Assembly (NCBI GenBank): GCA_026388655.1
Contig: JAPLJI010000070.1
Span: 1-40,778, forward strand
Source: Pseudomonadota bacterium
GTDB lineage: Bacteria; Desulfobacterota; JAPLJL01
Length of the DNA stretch: 40,778 nucleotides
Direction: 5' to 3'
Part shown: positions 14,971 to 22,908 of the stretch, piece after piece
Numbering within the stretch: the stretch's first letter is position 1
How the letters are laid out: the number at the start of each line of letters is the position of its first letter
The notes under the pieces: generated by a model
Database searches by the model: none
Seen by the model: the letters and a program-made list of their open reading frames with translations, nothing else
Told to the model about the DNA's origin: nothing
Program-made: the position numbers and the translations under genes

Positions 14971-17968
14971 AAGGATTCCTCAGCCTTTTACCAGAGTTCA
15001 ATATAACGAAAACACCTGCACCCAAAAGGTCATCGAATGGATGAAAAAAATCCGCGATGAAAAGGGCTTGGGATTCGGAGATATCGTTTTTGATACCTCC
15101 AGCGACGATGAAAAACGCCCCGATGCCCTGATTTTTCAACGCCCTCAAAGTACAAGCGTTATCTGTATCATTGAATTTAAAAAACCAACCGTCGATTTTT
15201 TGGCCCTAAATGTTCGGGGAAAAACGCAAAGTGAAGCAATTCATAGAGGTTCACCATATTTTGCCATTTCCAATTTCCAAGAACTCGTCTGGTTTGACTC
15301 TAAATCAGGAGAAGAAAAGGATTGGCTATCCATATCTCAGATTGAAGATTTAAATCTTATCGAGGATGTCTTTTATAAAAGCGCTATTCTGCGCGGGCTC
15401 GAACAATTTCTTAATAAACTTTTCGAATATCACACCGGAAAAGCTGCGCTCCCTCGCCGGAACATTGACGAACTTCTTATTTACTACCTTCAGCAAAAGG
15501 TAAAGACCCTTTCCCGTCTTTATACGCCAATTATCAGGGATCAAGTCCATAAAGAAAAATCTTTTGCCAAATCACTTTGGAAATGGATGGAAATTCAAGG
15601 CTGGGAACGTTCAGATGAACCTGAAAAAGATTACGCAAAAGTTGCCCGGCAAGCCGCTTATTTATTAGTCAATAAAATTATCTTCTATGACGCCTTACAA
15701 GCAAAGGTTCCAGAACGCCTCGATAAATTAGAAATTCCCGAGAGCCTCACAAAAGGCGGCAGGCTTCAACATGAACTGCAAGGGTATTTTAATGAAGTCC
15801 TAAAAATTGATTATGAAACAATCTATGGAGATACTGAGTTTATTGATAAAGAGATCGCTTTTCCTGATCATAGGGAAGTTGTTGAAGCCATCAAAGATCT
15901 CATTAATTTCTTAAAACCTTATCGCTTCGAAAAAATCGGGGTTGATATTGTCGGCAGAATTTTCGAACGATTAATCCCGGAAAACGAACGTCATTTACTC
16001 GGGCAGTACTTCACCGATCCGAATATCGTTGACCTTATCTTAAAATATTGCATGCGCCATGAGGATGACAAACTTTTCGACCCCGCCTGCGGTACGGGAA
16101 CATTTTTGGTTCGGGCATATCACCATAAAAAACTGATGAACGACCGTCTAACCCACGAAGCGATTTTAAAAACAGTCTGGGGAAACGATATCGCCAAATT
16201 CCCTCACACACTTACTATGATTAACCTCGCCCTTAACGATTTAAGCGTGGAAAAGAATTATCCCAACATCATGCAGGAAGATTTTTTCAATCTGTTCGCT
16301 CAACATAGTGGATTTGAATTACCTGAAAGCCACCGAAACCGATTGATTAAAACCCTCGGAAGAGAGGAAAAGGAAATTATTTATCCACGTTGGTTTGACT
16401 GTATCGTCGGGAATCCCCCCTACACAAGATCCCACGAGAAGGAATCGGGAGCCTGGGGGAAAAACAAGGATTTGTTAATCAAGCAAGCTCTTAACGATCC
16501 TAACGGACGTAAGCTCGCGGATATTCCCGCCAATGCCGGCATTCACGCCTACTTTTTCGTGCACGGCTTTAAATTTCTTCAAAACGAAGGGCGCTTCGGC
16601 TTTATTGTTTCTAATTCATGGCTCAATGCTGATTACGGCGCCGGACTTCAAGAGTTCTTTCTTAACAACGCTAAAATAATCGCCATCATCGAATCCGCCG
16701 TCGAAAGATGGTTTGCCGACGCGGATATTAACACCTGCATTATCATCCTGGAAAAATGTGCTAATTCAAAAGAGAGGAATGAAAACCTTGTCCGCTTTGT
16801 CCAGCTAAAAAAGACCCTTTCCGTTTTATTTCCAACGCCCGTTGATGATATCCGTGAACATAAAAGGGATCGCAAAGATGAAGTGGAAAGTTTGATCAAT
16901 ACCATCGGTGCTCACAATTCCTTTTATGAAAATAACGATATGCGGATATTCCCCAAGAAGCAGTCAGAACTATGGGCGGAAGGCTATGATCCAAAAGCGG
17001 AAAAATATATAGGATCAAAATGGGAACCATACATCATCGCCCCCCGTATATTTTTTACTATTCTTCAAAAAGCACGTGGGAAAATGATTCCTCTCAGATT
17101 GCTCGGTGAGGTTAACGAGGGGAAAGCCACCGGAGCTAACGAGTATTTTTATCCTAAAAAAGAAATCGCGGAAAAGCGAAAAATCGAGAATCGTTACCTT
17201 CACCCGGGACTGATGAAGGTTAGAGGATTTAATTACTTTCAACTTCAGTCCAAACACATTGATAGGTATTTCTTTTCTACCGGCAAAAGCGATCGGGACA
17301 AATTGCCACCCGGAGCGCTCGGCTATATTGAATACGGTGAACGACAAAAGATTCATAAAGGAAAAACCTTCGCAATTAAAACATTAAAGAACTGGTACCA
17401 GTTAGAGGCAAGAAAACCGGCGGAGCTTCTTATCCCTTGCGGAATGAGAGAGCGATTGTACTGTACTTTAAATTCAGCCAAAGCAATATCTAGCAATAGT
17501 TATACTGAAATACGTTTAAAAAACCCGAAAATACAACATGCGATTTGGTTATTTTTTAACTCTGTCATTGGTTGGCTTTTTTTTGAAATGTATGGGAGAG
17601 GGCTTGGCGGAGGTGGAGGAATGCTAAAAGTCGATCCGACCGATATTCGCAAAATGTTTATTATCTCCCCTGAGCACTTGGATTTTGATTTTTCTAAAGT
17701 TAAGTCTTTACTAGATCGTCCCGTGGGAACGGTTGAAGATGAATGTAAAGCTGAAGATAGGAAATTATTGGACGATTTAATCATGGGAAAAGTATTGAAA
17801 CTTACAAGCGAAGAACAAAATGAAGTCTATTCTGCTGTAATTGATCTCGTAAAAACCCGCCTGACTAAGGCAACCAGCGTCAAAGGCAAAAAAACGATTC
17901 ACGATGGGATTGACACCGCGAAATTAATAGAGGAATTTAAAAATAATGTTACCGAAGACGGAGACTAA
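14951..17968 (+). CDS. Type IIG-like restriction-modification enzyme (PD-(D/E)XK nuclease plus N6-adenine methylase)
   Basis: 1005 residues. The N-terminus carries a PD-(D/E)XK nuclease signature: RPDALIF (Asp58), then ICIIEFKKP (Glu75, Lys77), then a conserved-looking QSEAIHRGSPYFAISN segment. A helical linker leads to an N6-adenine methyltransferase with motif I DPACGTGTF (377-385, SAM binding) and motif IV NPPY (488-491, target-base binding). The C-terminal third (about 690-960) should hold the target-recognition region, with GEVNEGKATGANEYF and GRGLGGGGGMLKVDPTDIR. Length and order fit single-chain type IIG enzymes that both methylate and cut. All key residues are present. GAGGAGG lies 13 bases before the ATG. 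It is the core of the cassette; two more genes follow at 2 and 50 bases. Confidence 0.85.
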   Translation: MSPEKSKRIPQPFTRVQYNENTCTQKVIEWMKKIRDEKGLGFGDIVFDTSSDDEKRPDALIFQRPQSTSVICIIEFKKPTVDFLALNVRGKTQSEAIHRGSPYFAISNFQELVWFDSKSGEEKDWLSISQIEDLNLIEDVFYKSAILRGLEQFLNKLFEYHTGKAALPRRNIDELLIYYLQQKVKTLSRLYTPIIRDQVHKEKSFAKSLWKWMEIQGWERSDEPEKDYAKVARQAAYLLVNKIIFYDALQAKVPERLDKLEIPESLTKGGRLQHELQGYFNEVLKIDYETIYGDTEFIDKEIAFPDHREVVEAIKDLINFLKPYRFEKIGVDIVGRIFERLIPENERHLLGQYFTDPNIVDLILKYCMRHEDDKLFDPACGTGTFLVRAYHHKKLMNDRLTHEAILKTVWGNDIAKFPHTLTMINLALNDLSVEKNYPNIMQEDFFNLFAQHSGFELPESHRNRLIKTLGREEKEIIYPRWFDCIVGNPPYTRSHEKESGAWGKNKDLLIKQALNDPNGRKLADIPANAGIHAYFFVHGFKFLQNEGRFGFIVSNSWLNADYGAGLQEFFLNNAKIIAIIESAVERWFADADINTCIIILEKCANSKERNENLVRFVQLKKTLSVLFPTPVDDIREHKRDRKDEVESLINTIGAHNSFYENNDMRIFPKKQSELWAEGYDPKAEKYIGSKWEPYIIAPRIFFTILQKARGKMIPLRLLGEVNEGKATGANEYFYPKKEIAEKRKIENRYLHPGLMKVRGFNYFQLQSKHIDRYFFSTGKSDRDKLPPGALGYIEYGERQKIHKGKTFAIKTLKNWYQLEARKPAELLIPCGMRERLYCTLNSAKAISSNSYTEIRLKNPKIQHAIWLFFNSVIGWLFFEMYGRGLGGGGGMLKVDPTDIRKMFIISPEHLDFDFSKVKSLLDRPVGTVEDECKAEDRKLLDDLIMGKVLKLTSEEQNEVYSAVIDLVKTRLTKATSVKGKKTIHDGIDTAKLIEEFKNNVTEDGD

Positions 17969-17970
17969 TC

Positions 17971-18354
17971 ATGGCCATGCTGCCGGAAGAATTCTATCGA
18001 TCTAAAATTTTGACCTGCTCTCCCCGAAAATCAGTCGATCTTCCCGGGCCAAGAGATTACAATGAAATTCGCATTGAAAAAAGCCTTTTCGAATGGAGAC
18101 TTTATTATTCTAAAAAAAGATATTTGTGTTGTCCGTCCGAATGGGAAGCCCGCTATCTAAAAGTCTGGCTCGAAGGAGGACTGAATAAAATCGAAATGCC
18201 TTCTAATGAAGAACTTCTTAAAAATATTACTCTCGAACTTGAGAAACTCTCCTTAAGAATATTGAAATTGGCTGATGAAAAACTTGCCGGTTATCGTGAA
18301 CCGATAAAACGCGAAGTCCTCCAAGGCGTATGGCAAGTTGAAGAGTCAAAATAA
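17971..18354 (+). CDS. Small protein of unknown function in the defence cassette
   Basis: 127 residues; not recognised. It starts 2 bases after the restriction enzyme stop with GGAGA 7 bases upstream, so it is surely part of the same transcript. Residues about 40-75 are rich in aromatic and basic residues (EWRLYYSKKRYLCCPSEWEARYLKVW), followed by a leucine-rich helix (LLKNITLELEKLSLRILKLADEKL) that could form a coiled coil. No catalytic motif, signal peptide or membrane segment is seen. It could be a partner or specificity aid of the restriction enzyme, but nothing in the sequence proves this. Confidence 0.7.
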   Translation: MAMLPEEFYRSKILTCSPRKSVDLPGPRDYNEIRIEKSLFEWRLYYSKKRYLCCPSEWEARYLKVWLEGGLNKIEMPSNEELLKNITLELEKLSLRILKLADEKLAGYREPIKREVLQGVWQVEESK

Positions 18355-18404
18355 CCACATAATGATTTAAGAAAATAATTTTTAAGGGACTATCAATAAC
18401 CGTC

Positions 18405-19271
18405 ATGAAAAAACAAGAAAACAAATTATGGAATAAAGCCAGATATTCATTAGAGAAACATTATAAATATATTTGTTCCAACCCAAATTCAAAGAATTCA
18501 AAGTTAAAAGCAGGGTTTATTAACATAGGTATCGGTGGAATCATAGCTGACGTTATCGGTATAAAGGATATTGGAAACCATTTCGAGCCAAAAATAGAGA
18601 TTATTGCCATTGAAGTTAAAGAAAATCTTCCAAATTATCGAGAAAGACATATGGATCAGGTTAGAAGGGCATCTGTTTTCGCCCATAAGGTTTTTCTTGC
18701 TGCCCCAAGAGAATTTAAACCGGAGGAAGTGGAACTTGCTGTTAAGGAAAGAGTGGGATTATTTGAACTTAATCCTGAGAAAAGAAAATTAAAATTAATC
18801 GTCCCCTCTCCCCCTTTTGAGCCATCGGAAAGCAAAATTATTGAATTAATGAGAAGGCTAGATTTTTTTAAATGTACCGTTTGCAACTGTTATTGGAATA
18901 AAAATCTAATAACCATAGATGGTTATAGGTCAACCCATGTATTTTCAAATAATATAAAACCTCTGAGATTCAATAAATTCATTTGCGATAAGTGTTCTTC
19001 TAAATTATTCAAGCTCCATTCTAAGGATTTGAGCAATAAATTCGCTGAGGAATGGAAAGTCAAACGGATAAATAAAAAAACAGAAAAAATCGATTTACGA
19101 ACTAAAAAATTAGCGGAAAAAAAAGATATCAGCAAAATCAACGACAGGTTGTCTAAAGAAGATGAAAAAATAAAAAATATGAGAAGATATTTTAAAGAAT
19201 TATTTAATAAAAGACTTAAATCACTTAACAAACAATTAAACAAAGTCAGGAGAGGTTTAAAATCCATTTAA
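18405..19271 (+). CDS. Putative PD-(D/E)XK nuclease with zinc-knuckle-like region and basic coiled-coil tail
   Basis: 288 residues. Residues 45-100 have a restriction-endonuclease-like core: IADVIGIKDIG (Asp49), then IEIIAIEVKENL (Glu70-x-Lys72), then MDQVRRASVFAHKVFLAAP, the usual third strand and helix. Four cysteines in two pairs, CTVC (157-160) and CDKC (194-197), could bind zinc. The last 80 residues are highly charged, Lys-rich and helical. This suggests a DNA- or RNA-cutting enzyme; the family is not one I can name. It lies 50 bases after the previous gene and is the most AT-rich gene of the window. It closes the cassette; galK begins 30 bases later in DNA of ordinary composition. Confidence 0.65.
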   Translation: MKKQENKLWNKARYSLEKHYKYICSNPNSKNSKLKAGFINIGIGGIIADVIGIKDIGNHFEPKIEIIAIEVKENLPNYRERHMDQVRRASVFAHKVFLAAPREFKPEEVELAVKERVGLFELNPEKRKLKLIVPSPPFEPSESKIIELMRRLDFFKCTVCNCYWNKNLITIDGYRSTHVFSNNIKPLRFNKFICDKCSSKLFKLHSKDLSNKFAEEWKVKRINKKTEKIDLRTKKLAEKKDISKINDRLSKEDEKIKNMRRYFKELFNKRLKSLNKQLNKVRRGLKSI

Positions 19272-19301
19272 TTATTTTGAAAACGCTTGGTTTTACTGTC
19301 T

Positions 19302-20468
19302 ATGGAACCCCGAATCCAAAAACTCCAAGAGGAATTTAAAAAACAATTCGGCTCCGATCAGGATACCCAACTGTTCCAGGCCCCCGGGCGGGTCAACCTG
19401 ATCGGCGAGCATACCGATTACAACGAGGGCTTCGTCCTCCCGGCCGCGATCGACCGGAGTATCCTCGCCCTGGCCCGGCCCCGGAAGGATAAGCAGGTCC
19501 GGATCTATTCCCGGGATTTTCAAAATCTCTTCGAGTTCTCGCTCGATAAAATCAAGCCGGTCAAGGACAGCTGGGGCAACTACCCGATGGGGGTGGCGGA
19601 GATTCTCCAGGGTGAGAAGCTCAAGCTGAAAGGCTTCGAAGCGGTTTCCGAGAGCAATGTCCCGGTGGGGGCGGGGTTAAGTTCCTCCGCCGCGATTGAG
19701 CTCGTGAACGCCTTCATCTTCGCCACCTTTTCCAAGCTGAAGCTCGACCGGGTGAAAATGGCTCTCCTCTGCCAGAAGGCCGAGAACGAGTTTGTCGGGG
19801 TCAAGTGCGGGATCATGGACCAGTTCATCATCGCCCTGGGCGAAAAGGACCGGGCCCTTTTCCTGGACTGCCGCGACCTTTCCTACCGCCTGATCCCGGT
19901 TCAGAGCGAAAAGGTGAAGCTGGTCATCACCAATACCAAGGTCAAGCGGAGCCTCGCGGGCTCGGAATACAACCAGAGGCGGGAGGAGTGCGGCGAGGGG
20001 GTGAATCTCCTCAAAAAGAAGCTGCCGAAAATCAAATCCCTCCGGGATGTCACCCCGGAAGACCTGGCGGAGCACCAGGAACTGCTTCCGGAAACGGTGC
20101 GGAAGCGCTGTTTCCACGTGGTGATGGAAAACGACCGGGTCGTAAAGGCGGTGGAAGCCTTGGAGAAAAACAGCCTGCGGGAATTCGGCCGGTTGATGAT
20201 TGAGTCGCATAACTCGCTCCGGGACCTTTACCAGGTGAGCTGCCCGGAGCTCGACCTCCTGGTGAAAAACGCACTTTCCCTGAAGGGGGTTCTCGGCTCC
20301 CGGATGACCGGGGCGGGCTTCGGGGGCTGCACCGTGAGCCTGGTGGACGAGAAAGCCGTGGACGAGTTCCGGATCAAGTCCAGCCGGGGCTACCAGAAGG
20401 AAACCGGCAAGGTCCCCGAGTTCTACGTCTGCCGGATTTCCGACGGGGTAAGAGAGGTCAAGAGCTGA
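19302..20468 (+). CDS. galK: Galactokinase
   Basis: 388 residues, normal length. GHMP-kinase motifs are complete: APGRVNLIGEHTDYNEGFVLP (27-47, sugar-binding signature), VPVGAGLSSSAAIELV (ATP-binding loop), GVKCGIMDQF with the catalytic Asp, and GSRMTGAGFGGCTVSLV near the C-terminus. It makes galactose-1-phosphate from galactose and ATP, the first committed step of the Leloir pathway. No galT, galE or regulator is adjacent. The ATG at 19302 matches family starts; an upstream in-frame TTG at 19287 is less likely. There is no clear ribosome site, and the start lies only 30 bases after the AT-rich cassette, so its original leader may have been replaced. Confidence 0.93.
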   Translation: MEPRIQKLQEEFKKQFGSDQDTQLFQAPGRVNLIGEHTDYNEGFVLPAAIDRSILALARPRKDKQVRIYSRDFQNLFEFSLDKIKPVKDSWGNYPMGVAEILQGEKLKLKGFEAVSESNVPVGAGLSSSAAIELVNAFIFATFSKLKLDRVKMALLCQKAENEFVGVKCGIMDQFIIALGEKDRALFLDCRDLSYRLIPVQSEKVKLVITNTKVKRSLAGSEYNQRREECGEGVNLLKKKLPKIKSLRDVTPEDLAEHQELLPETVRKRCFHVVMENDRVVKAVEALEKNSLREFGRLMIESHNSLRDLYQVSCPELDLLVKNALSLKGVLGSRMTGAGFGGCTVSLVDEKAVDEFRIKSSRGYQKETGKVPEFYVCRISDGVREVKS

Positions 20469-20469
20469 A

Positions 20470-20492
20470 CAGGTTAGGATTTCCTTAACCTG
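20470..20492. terminator. Hairpin overlapping the convergent stops of galK and the AlkD-like gene
   Basis: CAGGTTA...TAACCTG with further GG/CC pairing inside makes a stem between two convergent stop codons only 5 bases apart; it includes the AlkD-like stop. No long T-run follows, so termination is only a possibility. Confidence 0.35.
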
Positions 20493-21154
20493 GCCTGCAC
20501 CGCCGGGCTTTCGAGCTCGCGGATCGCGTCGGCGGCGATCCAGCGGGCCGCCTTCGAATCGATCCTTTGAATTTCTTTCGCAAGCTTGATCGCCTCCCGG
20601 TTCAGCCTGGGATTTTTCTTTCCGATATTTCTTAAAGCCCAGTTGACCGCTTTTCTCACGAAATTCCGTTCATCCGTGGCCGCCTTTTTCATCAGCGGGA
20701 AAAACCGGATGAAATTCTTATCCGGGGCTTCTTTGTCATGCCAGGCCACGCTGGCGATCATGGCGAAGGCCGCCCGCTTGATGAATTCCTCGTCGCTTTT
20801 CGCCCACTGGTTAATTTTCTTTACCGTGAAGGGAACCCGGTCGAAAAGGTTGGAACATACCTGGTCGCAGACATCCCAGGACTGAAAATCCTTTACCCAC
20901 GCGTCCATCTGCTTTTCGGTGACCTTTTCCGGCTCGTCCACCATTCCCGCGAGGAGCATCGCGTCGGGAACCCCGGTTTTCCAGAGTTTTAAGGCCAGCC
21001 CGTGGTCTTTTCCGATCTCCTTCGCGAGCTTCCGGAGCTCCGGGACGGCCACACCCAGCCGCTTCTCCCCGGTGATTCCAAACCTGGCCAGGCCGGTGAG
21101 CTCCCCCGGCCGGGACTTGGCTTTAAGCTTCCGCAGGGCTTGATCCAGATTCAT
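20474..21154 (-). CDS. AlkD-like DNA alkylation repair protein
   Basis: 226 residues built of HEAT-like helices: GVAVPELRKLAKEIGKDHGLALKLWKTG, DAMLLAGMVDEPEKVTEKQMDAWVKDFQSWDVCDQVCSNLF, KRAAFAMIASVAWHDK, and NFVRKAVNWALRNIGKKN. The sequence WDVCDQ, with an Asp on the concave face, is typical of the AlkD-like family that recognises alkylated bases such as 3-methyladenine in DNA. The family also includes members without proven glycosylase activity. Start ATG at 21154 fits the family. It is convergent with galK; its promoter region holds GTCATTCC-type repeats. Confidence 0.85.
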   Translation of the reverse strand: MNLDQALRKLKAKSRPGELTGLARFGITGEKRLGVAVPELRKLAKEIGKDHGLALKLWKTGVPDAMLLAGMVDEPEKVTEKQMDAWVKDFQSWDVCDQVCSNLFDRVPFTVKKINQWAKSDEEFIKRAAFAMIASVAWHDKEAPDKNFIRFFPLMKKAATDERNFVRKAVNWALRNIGKKNPRLNREAIKLAKEIQRIDSKAARWIAADAIRELESPAVQARLRKS

Positions 21155-21174
21155 GTCACCCTCCCGATTAATGT

Positions 21175-21300
21175 GTCATTCCCGACCTGATCGGGAATCC
21201 AGTTCATTATTATATCGTCATTCCGGACTTGATCCGGAATCCAGAATTAAAATCCTGGATCCCGGCTTTCGCCGGGATGACAAAAAGAAGCGGGGATGAC
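21175..21300. repeat. GTCATTCC-type repeat array
   Basis: Two direct copies of GTCATTCCNGA..TGATC..GGAATCCAG (21175-21202, 21217-21244), each with its own short palindrome, then an inverted copy CTGGATCCC...GGGATGAC (21255-21281) and a fragment GGGGATGAC near 21300. The same family is at 37686-37775 and, more distantly, 30042-30166. The gap 21155-21492 holds nothing else but this, the REPIN at 21322 and the repeat at 21395. Confidence 0.65.
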
Positions 21301-21321
21301 AAAAATAAAACATATCCCCAT

Positions 21322-21379
21322 GTAGGGGCGGCATTCCATTGCCGCCCGAATGAGGGAGCCAGTTGAATGGCTCCCCTAC
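21322..21379. repeat. REPIN-like element with GTAGGGG ends
   Basis: GTAGGGG...CCCCTAC enclose hairpins GGGCGGCA-TTCCAT-TGCCGCCC and GGGAGCCA-GTTGAA-TGGCTCCC. Same plan as the element inside the gene at 3612-3666. Confidence 0.75.
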
Positions 21380-21394
21380 ATAATATCAAGTTTG

Positions 21395-21421
21395 TCGGTT
21401 GCGGTTGCGCGGCTCGTTTCG
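21395..21421. repeat. Dispersed 27-bp repeat, copy 1
   Basis: TCGGTTGCGGTTGC...CTCGTTTCG; 25 of 27 bases match 34763-34789. A shorter relative (CGGTTGCGGTTG) lies near 22715. No function apparent. Confidence 0.5.
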
Positions 21422-21492
21422 GTTGGATTTTACGGTTGCGGTTAAAAAGCCGATTGACGTTGCCCGTTTGACGACACGAGCAGCCCAACCGA

Positions 21493-22683
21493 TCAACGTA
21501 ATCCCTCCTCTGGCCGTCCCTCCTGGATTTCGTGGACGGTGTCGAAGATGGCCTGGATGTTCTCCCTTGGCATGGTGTACTGGATCTCGTGGGTGGTGCC
21601 GAGGATGAACCGCCCCTTCCCGGCCGCGCGGCGGTAATTCTCCCGGATCTCCCGGCGGAGCTCCGCGGGCGGCAGGGACTCCCCCCTTTGCGTATCGATC
21701 CCGGTGACAAAAGCGAAGCGATTCCCGTATTTCTCGAAGGCGGGGGCGAAATCATTGCCGGCCCCCGGCTGGAACGACTGGAGCATGTCGATTCCAAGCT
21801 CCGCGTAATGCTCGAGAAAAGGCGCCTGGAACCCGCAGGAATGCAGGCACGCGAGCGCCCCCGCCTCGTGCGCGGCCTCCACCAGCCTCTTCAAGCCGGG
21901 ATAGGTGAATTCCCTCCACATCTTCATCGAAATGAGCGGCCGGTCGTTCGACCCGTAGTCGTCCTCGATGTAGACGATGTCCGCGCCCGCCTCCACGCTC
22001 TTTTGGGCCACGGTGACATTGAAATCGGTCCACCTCTCGAGAAACCCCTTCATTTCCTCCGGGTGGTCGTAAAGGAAAAGCATGAAGCGCTCCATCCCGA
22101 GCATCGAGGTGGCGGTGAAATCCTGCACCCCCCAGACCTCGGCCGCGATGCTCGCCTCCGGGTGGCGTTTCCGGTATTTCCGGAAAACCCGGTAAAGCCG
22201 GTCATCGCGGATGTCGGGCGGACGGTAATTCCTTAAATCGTTTACATCCTTGATCACCGGCTCGACCGCGTCGGGATAGATTCCCCCGCCCAGGGCGCGG
22301 CCGACCCCGTAAAGATCCTTCACCCGGAGGTGGCCTTCCCGGTAGGAATACCTGGCGTACCGCCAGGGCGTGGCAAAGGAGACCAGCACCATGTCCCCGC
22401 CCAGCGCGAGCCCATATTCGTTGGCCCAGTTGAAGGAGTGAACGTCAAAAAGCAGGGGCAGGAAACGCCAGATCTCCGGGATCTCCTGGTCGCCGGGCCT
22501 TTCAAAGCGGTTCCAGAGGAACCGCGCCAGCCGGGTTACCCCGCGGCTTCTTCCCGGACGGTAGCTGGCCATGAGCCGGCAGCCGGCATGGGCGTTGATC
22601 CAGAAAAAAACCGGGACGCGGTCCACCGGCAGGCCCCTGGCCGCGGCGTGCACCCTTTCCCTGGAGGTCATTCCTTCTAGCAT
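21493..22683 (-). CDS. Uroporphyrinogen-decarboxylase-fold protein (methyltransferase-like), short form
   Basis: 396 residues. It starts MLEGMTSRERVHAAARGLPVDRVPVF, the usual entry of UroD-fold proteins, and ends with GTTHEIQYTMPRENIQAIFDTVHEI. A catalytic-barrel-like IVYIEDDYGSNDRPLIS and a LHSCGFQAPFLEHYAELGIDMLQSFQPG segment carry the His/Cys/Asp residues that bind zinc in the corrinoid-dependent methyltransferase branch (MtaA/CmuA-like). True HemE motifs are not seen, so haem synthesis is unlikely; methyl transfer is the better guess. No corrinoid protein gene is adjacent. ATG 22683 is used; ATG 22671 is equally good. A longer relative is at the right edge. Confidence 0.8.
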   Translation of the reverse strand: MLEGMTSRERVHAAARGLPVDRVPVFFWINAHAGCRLMASYRPGRSRGVTRLARFLWNRFERPGDQEIPEIWRFLPLLFDVHSFNWANEYGLALGGDMVLVSFATPWRYARYSYREGHLRVKDLYGVGRALGGGIYPDAVEPVIKDVNDLRNYRPPDIRDDRLYRVFRKYRKRHPEASIAAEVWGVQDFTATSMLGMERFMLFLYDHPEEMKGFLERWTDFNVTVAQKSVEAGADIVYIEDDYGSNDRPLISMKMWREFTYPGLKRLVEAAHEAGALACLHSCGFQAPFLEHYAELGIDMLQSFQPGAGNDFAPAFEKYGNRFAFVTGIDTQRGESLPPAELRREIRENYRRAAGKGRFILGTTHEIQYTMPRENIQAIFDTVHEIQEGRPEEGLR

Positions 22684-22756
22684 CTCCGATTTATATTAAA
22701 TGGATCAAGTTTGACGGTTGCGGTTGTGAATAAATCCGTGGATCGAACATTTATAT

Positions 22757-22805
22757 GGACTGCATCAGCTTGCTGATGCGTTGCAATAGCAAGCTATTGC
22801 ACTCC
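22757..22805. repeat. REPIN-like element with GGAG/GGAC feet
   Basis: GGAC then TGCATCAGC-TTGC-TGATGC-type hairpin, a short link, then TGCAATAGC-AA-GCTATTGCA and CTCC (GGAG on the other strand). The remaining part of the 22684-22908 gap has a third palindrome, CCTCCGGGCC...GGGCCGGAGG (22875-22904), next to the RND gene stop. Confidence 0.6.
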
Positions 22806-22908
22806 AAAAAAGGATTCCTTTAAAGCTGACGATCACCGCCCCCGGCGGGATTCCGCTACTGCTTACTGCTTACCCTCCGGGCCGTAGGCCCTATGGGCCG
22901 GAGGCTGC

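Noticed and set aside
14951-17968. BREX PglX or type I HsdM
   Set aside because: The N-terminal PD-(D/E)XK motif and lack of pgl/brx or hsdR/hsdS neighbours fit a single-chain type IIG enzyme better.
14178-19271. Prophage or integrative element carrying the defence cassette
   Set aside because: No integrase, transposase, attachment repeats or tRNA at either border; only the base composition suggests transfer.
20470-20492. Strong bidirectional terminator between galK and the AlkD-like gene
   Set aside because: A stem exists but no T-runs follow; kept only as a weak feature.
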